DNA of 64,000 nucleotides from Siphonodentalium dalli. Taxonomy: Eukaryota > Mollusca > Scaphopoda > Gadilida > Siphonodentaliidae. Under the pieces are notes generated by a model that ran no database searches, was not told the origin of the DNA, and saw only the letters and a program-made list of their open reading frames with translations. The stretch is from the NCBI GenBank assembly GCA_032622095.1, contig CP136061.1:199074244-199138243 (forward strand), given 5' to 3'. Below, piece by piece: positions 10,736 to 23,088 of this stretch. How positions within the stretch are numbered: position 1 is the stretch's first letter; each line of letters begins with the position of its first letter. The position numbers were made by a program, and so were the translations under genes.

Positions 10736-11228
10736 GTCCGGGCTATTTAAAAACAAAATTTCAAGTCGATAGCTCTACCCAGCCCGACGTTGTTCGGGCT
10801 ATTCAAAAACAAAATTTCAAGTCGATAGCTCCACTCGTTTCCGAGATCTCGTCTGCGCATGCGCGAAGCTGGCGTCGCACGGGCTCGGCAACCCGATAAA
10901 ATTCGTATCCGGGACAAGATACATTCACATACCAAATTTCAAGTCGATAGCTCCACCCGTTTCCGAGATCTCGTCTGCGCATGCGCGAAGGTGGCGTCGC
11001 ACGGGCTCGGCGACCCGATAAAATTCGTATCCGGGGCAAGATACATTCACATAGCAAATTTCAAGTCGATAGCTCCACCCGTTTCCGAGATCTCGTCTGC
11101 GCATGCGCGAAGCGGGCGCCGCACGGGCTCGCCAATACGACAACGTCCACCGCCTGGTCAAACTACACACACGTACCAAGTTTCGTCCCGATCAGTCAAG
11201 AATCGTAGATTTGTATTAATGACAAACA
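10736..11228 (-). mobile_element. Helitron-like element M8 (family F2, both ends damaged)
   Basis: F2 interior with three 122-bp units (near 10,857, 10,979 and 11,101) and a partially duplicated 3' hairpin region (10,736-10,830). The CTAG terminus and the 5'-TC terminus are both missing. Its right edge is where the array switches strand. Confidence 0.7.
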
Positions 11229-11930
11229 TATAGCCTTAATATAACGACTTAATATAGCCGTGAATGCCAACAACAACGAAATGCCGTGAATGCCAACAAC
11301 AACGACATAATGCCAACAACAACGACTCTTTTAGGGACGTGTGGGTACTTTAACTCATTGAAAAACAAAGAAAGCGTTGTCTGTCGTTCCTATGAAGGGG
11401 GGATTTTAACACTCTTTTTGGGACGGGTACCATTAGTTAATATAGCCGCGAATGCCAACAACAACGACATGCCGTGAATGCCAACAACAACGACATAATG
11501 CTAACAACAGCGACTCTTTTAGGGACGGGTGGGTACCTTAACTCATTGAAAAACAAAGAATGCATTGTCTGTCGTTCCTAGGAAGGGGGGATTTCATCGG
11601 GTCAATTTTTCCGCCAGAAAAAGGCACAATTAACTCATTGAAAAACAAAAAATTCAATTAAAAAATTAATTAAATCAATTTCAAATTAAAAAATAAAAAA
11701 ACAATTAAATTATAAAAAAGGATTAAATTAAGTTAAATTTTAAAAAAATTAAATAAATATTAAAAAATTCAAAAAAACAAAATTAAATTTATAAAAAAAC
11801 ATTAAATTAATATTAAAAAATTTAAAACAGTTTAAATATTAAATTTTTTTTTTTAAATAAATCAAAACAAAATAATTTAAAAAAATTCATGTTTCTGATC
11901 AACCACGCCAGTGGCGGGCTAACCTGCTAG
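11229..11930 (+). mobile_element. Helitron-like element P0 (family F1, 5'-truncated)
   Basis: The first plus-strand element. It lacks the 5' terminus, has short AATGCCAACAACAACGAC repeats (11,262-11,325 and 11,450-11,515), a long A/T tract (11,630-11,890), and the F1 3' hairpin CGCC-AGT-GGCG (11,906-11,916) followed by CTAG (11,927-11,930). It is collinear with the 3' half of P10 (about 22,350-23,088). Confidence 0.75.
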
Positions 11931-12804
11931 TCTACTATATATTTTGAGACTTCCGTATATATATATATGTGTATATATGTGTGTATGTGGGTACTTCATA
12001 GAATCAAAAACGGCTGCGCGGATCGAGCTCAAATTTCGTATATAAGGGTAAAAACCCACGGGGATCGTCAACGTCGCATTTTGGACAAGCTCTGAGCACT
12101 CATTCTCCACTCCCAATAATCAAAATCACCGCAAACGGCACATGGGGGGTTAAGGCATCAGCGATCTTTATATTGACAATATTTGGAGTTGTTATCCGAC
12201 TAACGCTCTTTATTGCCATCGACGTTGCTAAACGGTTACTCATGCGTACGAAACTACGGATGCAAAACGCGAAATGCATTTATCTCGATTAAAAAGGCAG
12301 AATTAACATGTTGTGTGATTCTTATGTCTGTCGTTCCTAGGAACGGGGGAAATTTTCAATCATACCTCTTTTAGGGACGGGTACTGCGTGTTGTGTGAAA
12401 AAACAATGCGTGTTGTGTGATTCTTATGTCTGTCATTCCTAGGCACGCGGGAAATTTTCATCGGGTCAGTTTTTCCGCCCGATGTACCTTAAATCATACC
12501 TCTTTTAGGGACGGGTACTGCGTGTTGTGTGATTCTTATGTCTTCTTCACCTTCATCGGGTAAAATAAGGTCTAATCGGGTAAAATATTGAAAAACCAAA
12601 AATTAAATTAAAAAATTAATCAAAAAATTAATTCAATAATCCAGTAAATTAAAAAGCACATTTTACTCATGTTATAAAAAAAAAATTAATATTAACTCAC
12701 TGAAAAAAAAAATTCAATTCAAAAATTAATTAAAAAATTAATTAAAAAAATAAAAAATGGTCATGTTTCTGACGAACGCCGCCAGTGGCGGGCTAACCTG
12801 CTAG
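11931..12804 (+). mobile_element. Helitron-like element P1 (family F1)
   Basis: Starts TCTACTATATATTTTGAG directly after the CTAG of P0 and ends in hairpin CCGCC-AGT-GGCGG, nine bases, CTAG. An AATCAAAAACGGCTGCGCGG stretch matches the usual Helitron pattern of AACGGCTG near the 5' end. Position 12,150-12,153 (TTAA) is the empty target of the 2-kb insertion found in its paralogue P12. Confidence 0.82.
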
Positions 12805-13989
12805 TCTACTATATATTTTGAGAACTACGTATATATGTATATATATATGTGTGTGTGTATGTGGGTACTTCATAGAATCTAAAACGACTGCGCGGATTGA
12901 GCTCAAACTTCCTATCTAAGGGTAAAATCCCACGGACACCGTCGGCGTCGCATTTTGGAGAAGCTCAGAGCACACATTCTCCACTCTCAGTCACAAAAAA
13001 ACGGCACTGCGGTGGTTAATCAAGTGATAATTTGATGAGCGTTGTATATGACGCGTCGCTATAAAAGAGCGTTTGTTTACAATTCAACGCAACGTTATCG
13101 CTCGAAATTTATTATGCAGAGAGATATACGGGAACAATACTTTTGACTGCTTTCCTATGCGGAGAGATTTATTGGAAGTCATAATACTTTTACAATTGGA
13201 TCAGACGCAGTTCATTTACAATTCTTTGTGAATAGCAACACTGCCATTCGTTCGAGCTGCTTTAGATCAAACAATATTCTCTGTCGCACTCATATTTCGT
13301 CATTTACGAATCCACTGTAAACGACCTATTTTTAGACCGCAACACATGATACCAAACAAAATTACGTCGCGTTGGTGTTGGGGTTCACGACGGGATTAAT
13401 TGACTGTCCGCTCTTTGTGGGGCTGGGGTTCACGACGGGATTAATTGACTGTCCGCTCTTTGCGGGAACTATTGACCATCTCGTAAGGGTGGACACCCTC
13501 TGTCAGGGGCTGCTCAATGGCCACGGGCAGGTTTTAAAAAATCATACCTCTTCTGGGTCTGGGCGTGTATAGACATGAGCGTGTTGTGTGATTCTTACGT
13601 ACTTGGGGCTTCCTAAGAACGCGGATCGGGTAAGTTTTTCCGCCCTAGGTGAGCTCAAACTTCGTATATAAGTGTAAAAACACACGGGGATCGTCGACGT
13701 CGCATTTTCTTTTAGGGACGGGTACTGCGTGTTGTGTGAAACATTCTTATGTCTGTCGTTCCTAGGAACGGGGGAAATTTTCATCGGGTCAGTCTTAACC
13801 TTCAAACGAGTATCCACAAATTATATATTGTGACCCCGACATGACCTTGACCTTGAAAATGATCAATTCAAGGTCAAATCGGGTAATATATTGAAAAACC
13901 CAATATTAACTCATTGAAAAACACACAAAAAAACATAAAAAATTGTCATGTTTCGGACCAACCACGCCAGTGGCGGGGTAACCTACTAG
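12805..13989 (+). mobile_element. Helitron-like element P2 (family F1)
   Basis: TC start directly after CTAG, CTAG end at 13,986-13,989 with a degraded hairpin. Carries a TATAAAAG box (13,060-13,067), a tandem duplication of the CACGACGGGATTAATTGACTG segment (13,388-13,460), and TGACCTTGACCTTG/TCAAGGTCA words (13,840-13,880). Paralogue of P13. Confidence 0.82.
13060..13067 (+). promoter_or_regulatory. TATA-box-like motif of family F1
   Basis: TATAAAAG in the context CGCTATAAAAGAGCGTTTG. The same box, as TATAAAAG or TATAAAG, recurs in many F1 copies (for example 14,250, 15,672, 19,455, 27,110). It may mark an internal promoter, but no transcript is known from sequence alone. Confidence 0.3.
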
Positions 13990-15064
13990 TACTATATATT
14001 TTGAGACTTCCGTATATATATATATGTGTGTATGTGTGTGTGGGGGGGGGGAATTCATAGAATCTAAAACGGCTGCGCGGATTGAGCTCAAACTTCCTTT
14101 CTAAGGGTAAAATCCCACGGACACCGTCGGCGTCGCGTTTTGGAGAAGCTCAGATCACCCGTTCTCCACTCTCAGTCACAAAAAACGGCACTGCAGTGGT
14201 TAATCAAGTTATAATTTAATGAGCGTTGTATATGACGCGTCGCTATAAAAGAGCGTTTGTTTACAATTCAACGCAACGTTATCGCTCGAAATTTAGCATC
14301 GAAAAAATTTAATTTCTTTTATCGAAAACATAATTAAGTGCTGGACTCTGTCATTTTAAGAATATGTAAGTATTATACACATACACACCATACACAAAAA
14401 TAAGAGTTTTATAGACATAAATCGATTTTAATGGGAAATCCTATGTTAAAATTTAGCATCGAAAAAAATTAATTTCTTCCATCTAAAACATAATTACGTG
14501 TTGGACTGTGTCATTTTAAAAATATATAAGTATTACACGCAGTCACACGAAGTCTCAGCGTGAAATTTTGAAAAATAAGAGTTTTATCGACATAAATCGA
14601 TTTGAATGCGCAATCATGTGTTAATAAATTTTGGGGCTCAGCTGTTCTTTGTGTTTTCTAAGCTGTTAAAAATTCTATGGAAGCAAATGGTCAACTCGGG
14701 ACGGGTCAACCGATTGAGCCCAAACTTGCTACATATGGGTACATTTGTCCCAAAAGTGTCACGGACGGGTCAAATCGTGACCCCGATGTGACATTGACCT
14801 TCAAACTGGTCAATTCAAGGTCAAATTGGGTAAAACTGGCGGATTTCTTTACTTTTGTCCGGGGAGTGTTTTGGATGGGTCAAATCATGACCACGACCTG
14901 ACCTTGACCTACAAAATTGTCAATTCAATGTCAAATCAGGTAAAACTTGCTGATTTCGACGAAATTTGGTACAAATGCAGCACACGTGTCTCGGAACCTG
15001 TTGCAATTGCTTTTACGAACAAAGCCATGGAACGAATGCCGCCAGTGGCGGGCTAACATGATAG
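13990..15064 (+). mobile_element. Helitron-like element P3 (family F1)
   Basis: Starts TACTATATATTTTGAG (the C of TC is lost) and ends GATAG instead of CTAG, yet is still followed seamlessly by TCTATC of P4. Contains a duplicated AAAATTTAGCATCGAAAAA segment (14,290 and 14,450) and TCAAGGTCA words. The left half of the 14-kb duplication crossover lies here (14,904-14,928). Confidence 0.8.
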
Positions 15065-15448
15065 TCTATCTCATATATATTTTGAAGACCTCTGTCTGTC
15101 TGTCTGTATGTCTATGTCATTTATACAAATCTACGATTCTCGACCGATCGGGACGAAACTTGGTACGTGTGTGCAGTTTGACCAGGCGGTCTATCTTGTC
15201 GTATTTGCGAGCCCGTGCAACGCCTGTGCAGCGCATGCGCCGACGAGATCTCGGAAACGGGTGGAGCTATCGACTTGAAATTTGGTATGTGAATGTATCT
15301 TGCCCCGGATACGATTTTTATCGGGTCGCCGAGTCCGTCCGACGCGAGCTTCGCGCATGCGCAGACCAGATCTCGGAAACGGGTGGAACTATCGACTATC
15401 GAAATTTGGTTTTTGAATAGCCCGGACAACGTCGGGCTCATCGGCTAG
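15065..15448 (+). mobile_element. Helitron-like element P4 (family F2, short)
   Basis: Minimal F2 element on the plus strand: TCTATCTCATATATATTTTG, CTGTCTGTCTGTCTG, GATCGGGACGAAACTTGG, two 122-bp-type units with GCGCATGCGC, hairpin AGCCCGGACAACGTCGGGCT, CATCGG, CTAG (15,445-15,448). Its orientation is opposite to the F2 elements of the left array. Confidence 0.85.
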
Positions 15449-17105
15449 TCTATACTATATATGTTTTGAGACTTCCGTATATGTGTACTTTATAGAATCG
15501 AAAACGGCTGGCTCGATTGAGTTCAAACTTCCTATCTAAGTGTAAAATCCCACGGACACCGTAGTTGTCGCGTTTTGGACAAGCTTTGACCACTCATTCT
15601 CCACTCCCTATCACAAAAAAATGGCTCTGTGGTGGTTAATCAAGTGATCGTTTGTTTTTGACGCATCGTTATAAAAGAGCGTTTGTTTACAATTCAACGT
15701 TATCGCTCGAAATTTAGCATCTGCAGAGAGATATACGGGAACAATACTTTTGAGTGGTTTCCCATTCGGAGAGATTTATTGGATGTCATAGTACTTTTAG
15801 ACGCAGTTGATTTACAATTATTTGTGAATAGCTAGACTGCCATTCGTTCGAGTTCTTTAGATCAAACAATATTCTCTGTCGCACTCATATTTCGTCATGA
15901 ACGAATCCACTGTAATCGACCTATTTTTAGAACGCAACACATGATACCAAACAAAATTACGTCGCGTTGGTGATGGGGTTCACGGCGGGGTTAATTGACT
16001 GTCCGCTCTTTGCGGGGACTATTGACCATCTCGTAAGGGTGGACAACCTCTGTCAGGGGCTGCTCAATGGCCACGGGCAGGTTAAAACAAAATCATACCT
16101 CTTTTATGGACGGGTATCATAATTTCTCTTGATTAAAAAGTCTGTCGTTCCTAGGAACGGGGAAGTTTAGGACGGGTACCATGAATTAACTCATTGAAAA
16201 ACAAAGAATGCGTTGTCTGTCGTTTCTAGGAAGGGGGGATTTCATCGGGTAAATTTTTCCGCCATAAAAAGGCACAATTAACTCATTGAAAAACAAAAAT
16301 TTCGTATATAAGTGTAAAAACCCACGGGGATCGTCCACGTCGCATTTTGGACAAGCTCAGAGCACCGCTTCTCCCTTCCCAGTCACAAAAAAACGGCACC
16401 GTGGGGGTTAACACACCAACGCTCCTTATATCTTCTATATTGGGAGATGTAACCGGTTAACGCTCTTTATTGTCATCGACGTATTGATCCAAGAGACGTA
16501 ACTCTACATTTTTTATTAGTTTTCGCAATGTGATTCTTACGTCTGGGTCTTGGCGTGTGCGTCATTATACAGACATGAGCGTGTGATTCTTACGTACTCA
16601 GGGCTTCCTAGGAACGCGGATCAAGTCAATTTTTCCGCCCTAGGTGATTATCACCTTGAAACGGGTACCCACAAATTATATATATGCGTGTTGTGTGATT
16701 CTTACGTACTTAGGGCTTCCTAGGAACGCGGATCGGGTCAGTTTTTCCGTCCTAGGTGATTTTCACCTCGAAACGGGTACCCACAAATTATATATATGTG
16801 TGCATGTGTCCTTTATAGACTCGAACCGATTGCGCTCACACTTGCTACCTACGGGAAGTGTCATGGACGGGTTAAATTGCGACCCCGACATGACCTTGAC
16901 CTTGAAAATGATCAATTCAAGGTCAAAATCGGGAAAAATGCACAATTAACTGATGTTATAAAAAAAAATTGAATATTAACTCATTGAAAAACAAAAAAAA
17001 TTAATTAAAAATTAATTATAAAAATTAACTAAAAAAATTAATTTACAAAAATTTAAAATTGTCATGTTTCTCACGAACGCCGCCAGTGGAGGGCTAACTT
17101 GCTAG
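15449..17105 (+). mobile_element. Helitron-like element P5 (family F1, long)
   Basis: 1,657 bp. TCTATACTATATATG start and CTAG end (17,102-17,105). It looks composite: two GGGCTTCCTAGGAACGCGG segments, a second TATAAAAG box, and a TGACCTTGACCTTG/TCAAGGTC pair at 16,890-16,925. The hairpin has one mismatch (GGAGGG). Confidence 0.8.
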
Positions 17106-17927
17106 TCTATACTATATATTTTGAGACTTCGTATATATATATGTGTACTTCATAGAATCGAAAACGGTTCGCTCGATTGAGTTCAAACTTCCCATCTAAA
17201 TGTAAAAATCCACGGGAATCGTCGTCGCGGCGTCTTGGAGAAGCTCAGAGCACGCGTTCTCCACTCTCAAAATCACCGCAAAGGCACGGCGGGGGTTAAT
17301 CGCGTTGATAGTTAAAGAGCGTCAGTTTTCCGAAGTGTCTATATAAAGAGCGTCGTTTTCGCTATCTACTTATCTGTATGACTGGCAATTCAATGCAATG
17401 TTATCGAGTTTGTTTTCAATGCAATACCGGATTCGACATCAAGCGTGAATGCTTATGTGAGTCGTTTCCGGGAATCAGTGTTAAAAAAAAGGAAAACAAA
17501 GAATGCGTTGTCTGTCGTTCCTAGGAAGGGGGGATTTCATCGAGTTCTATTGACCATCTCGTAAAGGTGGACAACCTCTGTCAGGGGCTGCTCAATGGCC
17601 ACGGGGAGTTAAATAACGGGGAAGTTTAGGACGGGTACCATGAAAAACAAAGAATGAGTTGTCTGTCGTTCCTAGGAAGGGGGGATTTTTCATAAAAAAA
17701 ACAATTAAATTATAAAAAAGAATTAAATTAAATTAATAATTAAATAAATATTCAAAAATTCAAAAAAACATAAATTAAATTTAAAAAACATTAAATTAAT
17801 ATTAAAAACATAAATTAAATTAAAAAAACATTAAATTAATATTAAAATATATTTAAAAAAATATAAATAAAAACAAAATAATGTCATGTTTCGAACAAAC
17901 GCCGCCGGTGGCGGGCTAACCTGCTAG
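17106..17927 (+). mobile_element. Helitron-like element P6 (family F1)
   Basis: 822 bp. TCTATACTATATATTTTG start. Contains GTTAAAGAGCGTCAG and TATATAAAGAGCGTCG boxes and a long A/T tract (17,700-17,880). Hairpin CCGCC-GGT-GGCGG, then CTAG (17,924-17,927). Confidence 0.82.
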
Positions 17928-19223
17928 TCTACTATATATTTTGAGACTTCCGTATATGTGTATATATATATGTATGTGGGTACGTCATGGAATCGAAAAC
18001 GCCTGGACGGATTGAGCTCAAATTTCGTATATAAGTGTAAAAACCCACGGGGATCGTCCTCGTCGCGTTTTGGAGAAGCTCAGAGCACCGATTCTCCCTT
18101 CCCAATCATCAAAATCACCACAAACGCCACTTCGGGGGTTAAGGCATCAACGATATTTATATTGACCATATTCGGACGTATTAACGACGAACGCTCTTTA
18201 TTGCAATCGACGTGGCTAAACGACTAGCCCCATGCGTCCGAAATACGGACGCGGGACGAAATGAAATTATCTCGATTAAAAAGGCAGAATTGATATAAGA
18301 AGCGTTTGTTTACAATTCAACGCAACCTTATCGCTCGAAATATTATGCAGAGAGATTTCACGACGGGATTAATTGACTGTCCGCTCTTTTCGGGGACTAC
18401 GGGGAAGTTTAGGACGGGTACCATGAATTAATTCATTGAAAAACAAAGAATGCGTTGTCTGTCGTTCCAAGGAAGGGGGGATATCATCGGGTCAATTAGA
18501 ATAAAAATTAAATAAATAGGTCAATTAGATTAAAAATTAAATAAATATTGAAAAATTCAAAAAAACATAAATTAAATTTAAAAAACATTAAATTAACATT
18601 AAAAAATTCAAAAAAAATAAATATTAAAATTAAAAAAAATATATAAATAAATACAAAATAATTAGCTAAACGACTACCCCCATGCGTAAAATACGGATGC
18701 GGGACGAAATGCATTTATCTCGATTAAAAAGGCAGAATTGATCTAAGAGGCGTAACTCTACATTCTGGTTCACGACGGGATTAATTGACTGTCCGCTCTT
18801 TGCGGGGACTATTGACCATCTCGCTCTACATTCTGGTTCACGACGGGATTAGTTGACTGTCCGCTCTTTGCGGGGCTATTGACCATCTCGTAAGGGTGGA
18901 CAACCTCTGTCATGGGCTGCTCAATGGCCACGTGCAAGTTTACGATGGGTACCATGAATTAACTCATTGAAAAACAAAGAATGCGTTGTCTGTCGTTCCT
19001 AGGAAGGGGGGGATTTCATCGGGTAATTTTTTCCGCCACAAAAAGTCACGATTAACTCATTGAAAAACAAAGAATTAAATTAAATTAAATTTAAACACTT
19101 CAAAAAAACATAAATTAAATTTAAAAAACATTAAATTAATATTAAAAAATATAAAAAAAACAAAATAATTAAAAAAATGTCATGTTTCTGACCAACCACG
19201 CCAGTGGCGGGCTAATCTGCTAG
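17928..19223 (+). mobile_element. Helitron-like element P7 (family F1)
   Basis: 1,296 bp. TCTACTATATATTTTGAG start, CTAG end (19,220-19,223). The CACGACGGGATTA segment appears three times (18,360, 18,773, 18,840), and two A/T tracts (18,500-18,660, 19,070-19,175) suggest an internal duplication of the 3' half. Confidence 0.82.
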
Positions 19224-20189
19224 TCTATATATGAGACTTCCGTATATATATGTGTGTGTACTTTATAGAATCGAAAACGGCTGGCTCGATTGAGTTCAAA
19301 CTTCCCATCTAAGGGTAAAAACGCACGAACACCGTAGTTGTCGCGTTTTGGAGAAGCTCTGAGCACCCTTTCGCCACTCCCAAACTCACCACAAAGGCAC
19401 GGCGGGGGTTAATCAAGTGATAATTTAATGAGCGTTTGTTTTTGACGCATCGCTATAAAGAGCGTCTGTTTACCATTCAACGTTATTAGCATCTGCAGAG
19501 AGATATACGGGAACACTACTTTTGAGTGGTTAACTATGCGGGGATATTTATTGGATGCCATAGTACTCTTACACCATCATTGTTATAGTATGTATGACAC
19601 TTAGGTCAGGGCTTAGGGGGGTAGTTAGTGTGGATATAGGCATAATGGACAAATCATAATGCTTCTCAGAAATCCCGGTTACAAACCAACACTCACAATT
19701 TCGTCTTTTGCATCAGATACCAACACCTCGACCGATCGGGACGAAACTTGGTACGTGTGTGTAGTTTGACCAGGTGGTCGTCGTTGTCGTATTGGCGAGC
19801 CCGTGCGACGCCCGTGCAGCGCATGCGCAGACGAGATATCGGAAACGGGTGGAGCTATCAACTTGAAATTTGGTATGTGAATGTATCTTGCCCCGGATAC
19901 GAATTTTATCGGGTCGCCGAGCCCGTGCGACGCCAGCTTCGCGCATGCGCAGACCAGATCTAGGAAACGGGTGGAGCTACCGACTTGAAATTTGGTTTTT
20001 GAATAGCCCGGACAACGTCGGGCTCAACAATTTTTCATCGGGTCAGTTCTTTCCGCCCGATGTACCTCAAATCTTTTAGGGACGGGTACCATAATTTCTC
20101 TTGATTAAAAAGGCACAATTAACTCGTTGAAAAGCCAAAACAATGTCATGTTTCTGACCAACGCCGCCAGTGGCGGGCTAACCTGTTAT
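19224..20189 (+). mobile_element. Helitron-like element P8 (F1 with nested F2 piece)
   Basis: TCTATATATGAGACTTCC start. From about 19,728 to 20,020 it contains F2 sequence in the same orientation, including the F2 hairpin but not its CTAG. It then returns to F1 and ends GTTAT where CTAG is expected, still followed by TCTATACT of P9. Confidence 0.78.
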
Positions 20190-21339
20190 TCTATACTATA
20201 TATTTTGAGACTTCCGTATATATATATATATGTACTTTATAGAATCGAAAACGGCTGGCTCGATTGAGTTCAAACTTCCCATCTAAGGGTAAAAACCCAC
20301 GAACACCGTAGTTGTCGCGTTTTGGAGAAGCTCTGAGCACCCTTAATCCACTCCCAAATCACCGCAAAGGCACGGCGTGGGTTAATCAAGTGATTATTTA
20401 ATGAGCGTTTGTTTTTGACGCATCGCTATAAAGAGCGTCTGTTTACCATTCAACGTTATTAGCATCTGCAGAGATATATACGGGAACATTGAGTGGTTTC
20501 CTATGCGGGGAGATTTATTGGATGCCATAGTACTCTTACAACATCATTGTTATAGTATGTATGACACTTAGGTCAGGGCTTAGGGGGGGGTAGTTATATG
20601 CATAATGCTTCTCAGAAATCCCGGTTACAAACCAACACTCACAATTTCGTATTTACGCAAACGTATACGGGAACAAGTGCTTTCCTATTTTTAGAACGCA
20701 ACACATGATACCAAACAAAATTACGTCGCGTTGGTGATGGCGTTCACGACGGGATTAATTGACTGTCCGCTCTTTGCGAGGATGGGGTTCACGACGGGAT
20801 TAACTTTGCTGGGACCATTGACCATCTCGTAAGTGTGGACAACCTCTGTCAGGGGCTGCTCAATGGCCACGGGCAGGTTAAAAAAAATCATACCTCTTCT
20901 GGGTCTGGGCGTGTATAGACATGAGCGTGTTGTGTTCCTAAGAACGCGGAGCGTGTTGTGTTCCTAAGAACGCGGATCGGGTAAGTTTTTCCGCCCTAGG
21001 TGAGCTCAAACTTCGTATATAAGTGTAAAAACACACGGGGATCGTCGACGTCGCATTTTCATTTAGGGACGGGTACTGCGTGTTGTGTGAAACATTCTTA
21101 TGTCTGTCGTTCCTAGGAACGGAAGAATTTTTCATCGGGTCAGCCTTAACCTTCAAACGGGTACCCACAAATTATATATTGTGACCCCGACATGACCTTG
21201 ACCTTGAAAATGATCAATTCAAGGTCAAATCGGGTAAAATATTGAAAAACCCAATATTAACTCATTGAAAAACACAAACAAAACATAAAACATTGTCATG
21301 TTTCTGACCAAGCACGCCAGTGGCGGGCTAACCTGCTAG
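20190..21339 (+). mobile_element. Helitron-like element P9 (family F1)
   Basis: 1,150 bp. TCTATACTATATATTTTG start, CTAG end (21,336-21,339). Its 5' 750 bp are nearly the same as the 5' part of P10, including a G-rich run (TTAGGGGGGGG near 20,580), so P9 and P10 share a recent source. Confidence 0.82.
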
Positions 21340-23088
21340 TCTATACTATATATTTTGAGACTTCCGTATATATATATATATGTACTTTATAGAATCGAAA
21401 ACGGCTGGCTCGATTGAGTTCAAACTTCCCATCTAAGGGTAAAAACCCACGAACACCGTAGTTGTCGCGTTTTGGAGAAGCTCTGAGCACCCTTTATCCA
21501 CTCCCAAATCACCGCAAATGCACGGCGTGGGTTAATCAAGTGATTATTTAATGAGCGTTTGTTTTTGACGCATCGCTATAAAGAGCGTCTGTTTACCATT
21601 CAACGTTATTAGCATCTGCAGAGAGATATTCCGGAACATTGAGTGGTTTCCTATGCGGGGAGATTTATTGGATGCCATAGTACTCTTACAACATCATTGT
21701 TATAGTATGTATGACACTTAGGTCAGGGCTTAGGGGGGGTAGTTATATGCATAATGCTTCTCAGAAATCCCGGTTACAAACCAACACTCACAATTTCGTA
21801 TTTACGCAAACGTATACGGGAACAAGTGCTTTCCTATTTTTAGAACGCAACACATGATACCAAACAAAATTACGTCGCGTTGGTGATGGCGTTCACGACG
21901 GGATTAATTGACTGTCCGCTCTTTGGTTTAAACATATTTATTTATCAAAATGATATCGTGACGGGATTGGAGGACAAGTGCTAGCCACTTAGATGTACCT
22001 CGTATATATATGTGTACTTTATAGAATCGAAAAGGGCTGGCTCGATTGAGTTCAAACTTCCCATCTAAGGGTAAAATCCCACGGGAATCGTCGTCGCGGC
22101 GTTTTTGAGAAGCTCAGAGCACCCGTTCTCCACTCTCAGTCACTAAAATCACCGCAATCGGCAGTTCGGAGTTAATCGCGTTGATAGTTAAAGAGCGTTC
22201 CTATCGGGAGTGTAGTTGATAAAGAGCGTATGTGTGTAATGCCATTCTTACGTCTGGGATTCACGACCGATCCAAGCGGCGTAACTCTACATTTTTTATA
22301 TCTAAGCCGTGAATGCCAACACTCTTTTAGGGACGGGTACCATTAGTTAATATAGCCATGAATGCCAACAACAACGACTTAATATAGCCGTGAATGCCAA
22401 CAACGACATGCCGTGAATGCCAACAACGACATAATGCCAACAACAACGACTCTTTTAGGGACGGTGGGTACCTTAACTCATTGAAAAACAAAGAATGCGT
22501 TGTCTGTCGTTCCTAGGAAGGGGGGATTATAACACTCTTTTAGGGACGGGTACCATTAGTTAATATAGCCGTGAATGCCCAACGACTTAATATAGACGTG
22601 AATGCCAACAACAACGACATGCCGTGAATGCCAACAACAACGACATAATGCCAACAACAACGACTCTTTTAGGGACGGGTGGGTACCTTAACTCATTGAA
22701 AAACAAAGAATGCGTTGTCTGTCGTTCCTAGGAAGGGGGGATTTCATTGTGTCAATTTTTCCGCCAGAAAAAGGCACAAATAACTCAATGAAAAACAAAA
22801 AATTAAATTAAAAAATTAATTAAAACAATTTCAAATTAAAAAAATTTAAAAATAAAAAAAACAATTAAATTATAAAAAAGAATTAAATTAAGTTAAATTT
22901 TAAAAAAATTAAATAAATATTAAACAATTCAAAAAAAACATAAATTAAATTTAGAAAACATTAAATTAATATTAAAAAATTTAAAACAAATTAAATATTC
23001 ATTTTTTTTTTTAAATAAATAAAAACAAAATAATGAAAAAAAATTCATGTTTCTGACCAACCACGCCAGTGGCGGGCTAACCTGATAG
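21340..23088 (+). mobile_element. Helitron-like element P10 (F1 composite)
   Basis: 1,749 bp. A 5' portion like P9 stops near 21,925. After about 80 bp of other sequence a second F1 5' region without its TC terminus follows (from about 22,000), then AATGCCAACAACAACGAC repeats and an A/T tract. It ends GATAG, so two elements appear fused by deletion. Confidence 0.78.

Larger units (their letters stand above)
11931..14928 (+). repeat. Left paralogous arm (L) of the older duplication
   Basis: P1-P3 are collinear with P12-P14 (23,977-28,991) apart from the 2-kb insertion in P12. By eye this arm is clearly diverged from the right arm (frequent single-base and small indel differences), unlike the near-identical 14-kb copies. 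It supplied the homology for the recent crossover. Confidence 0.8.
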
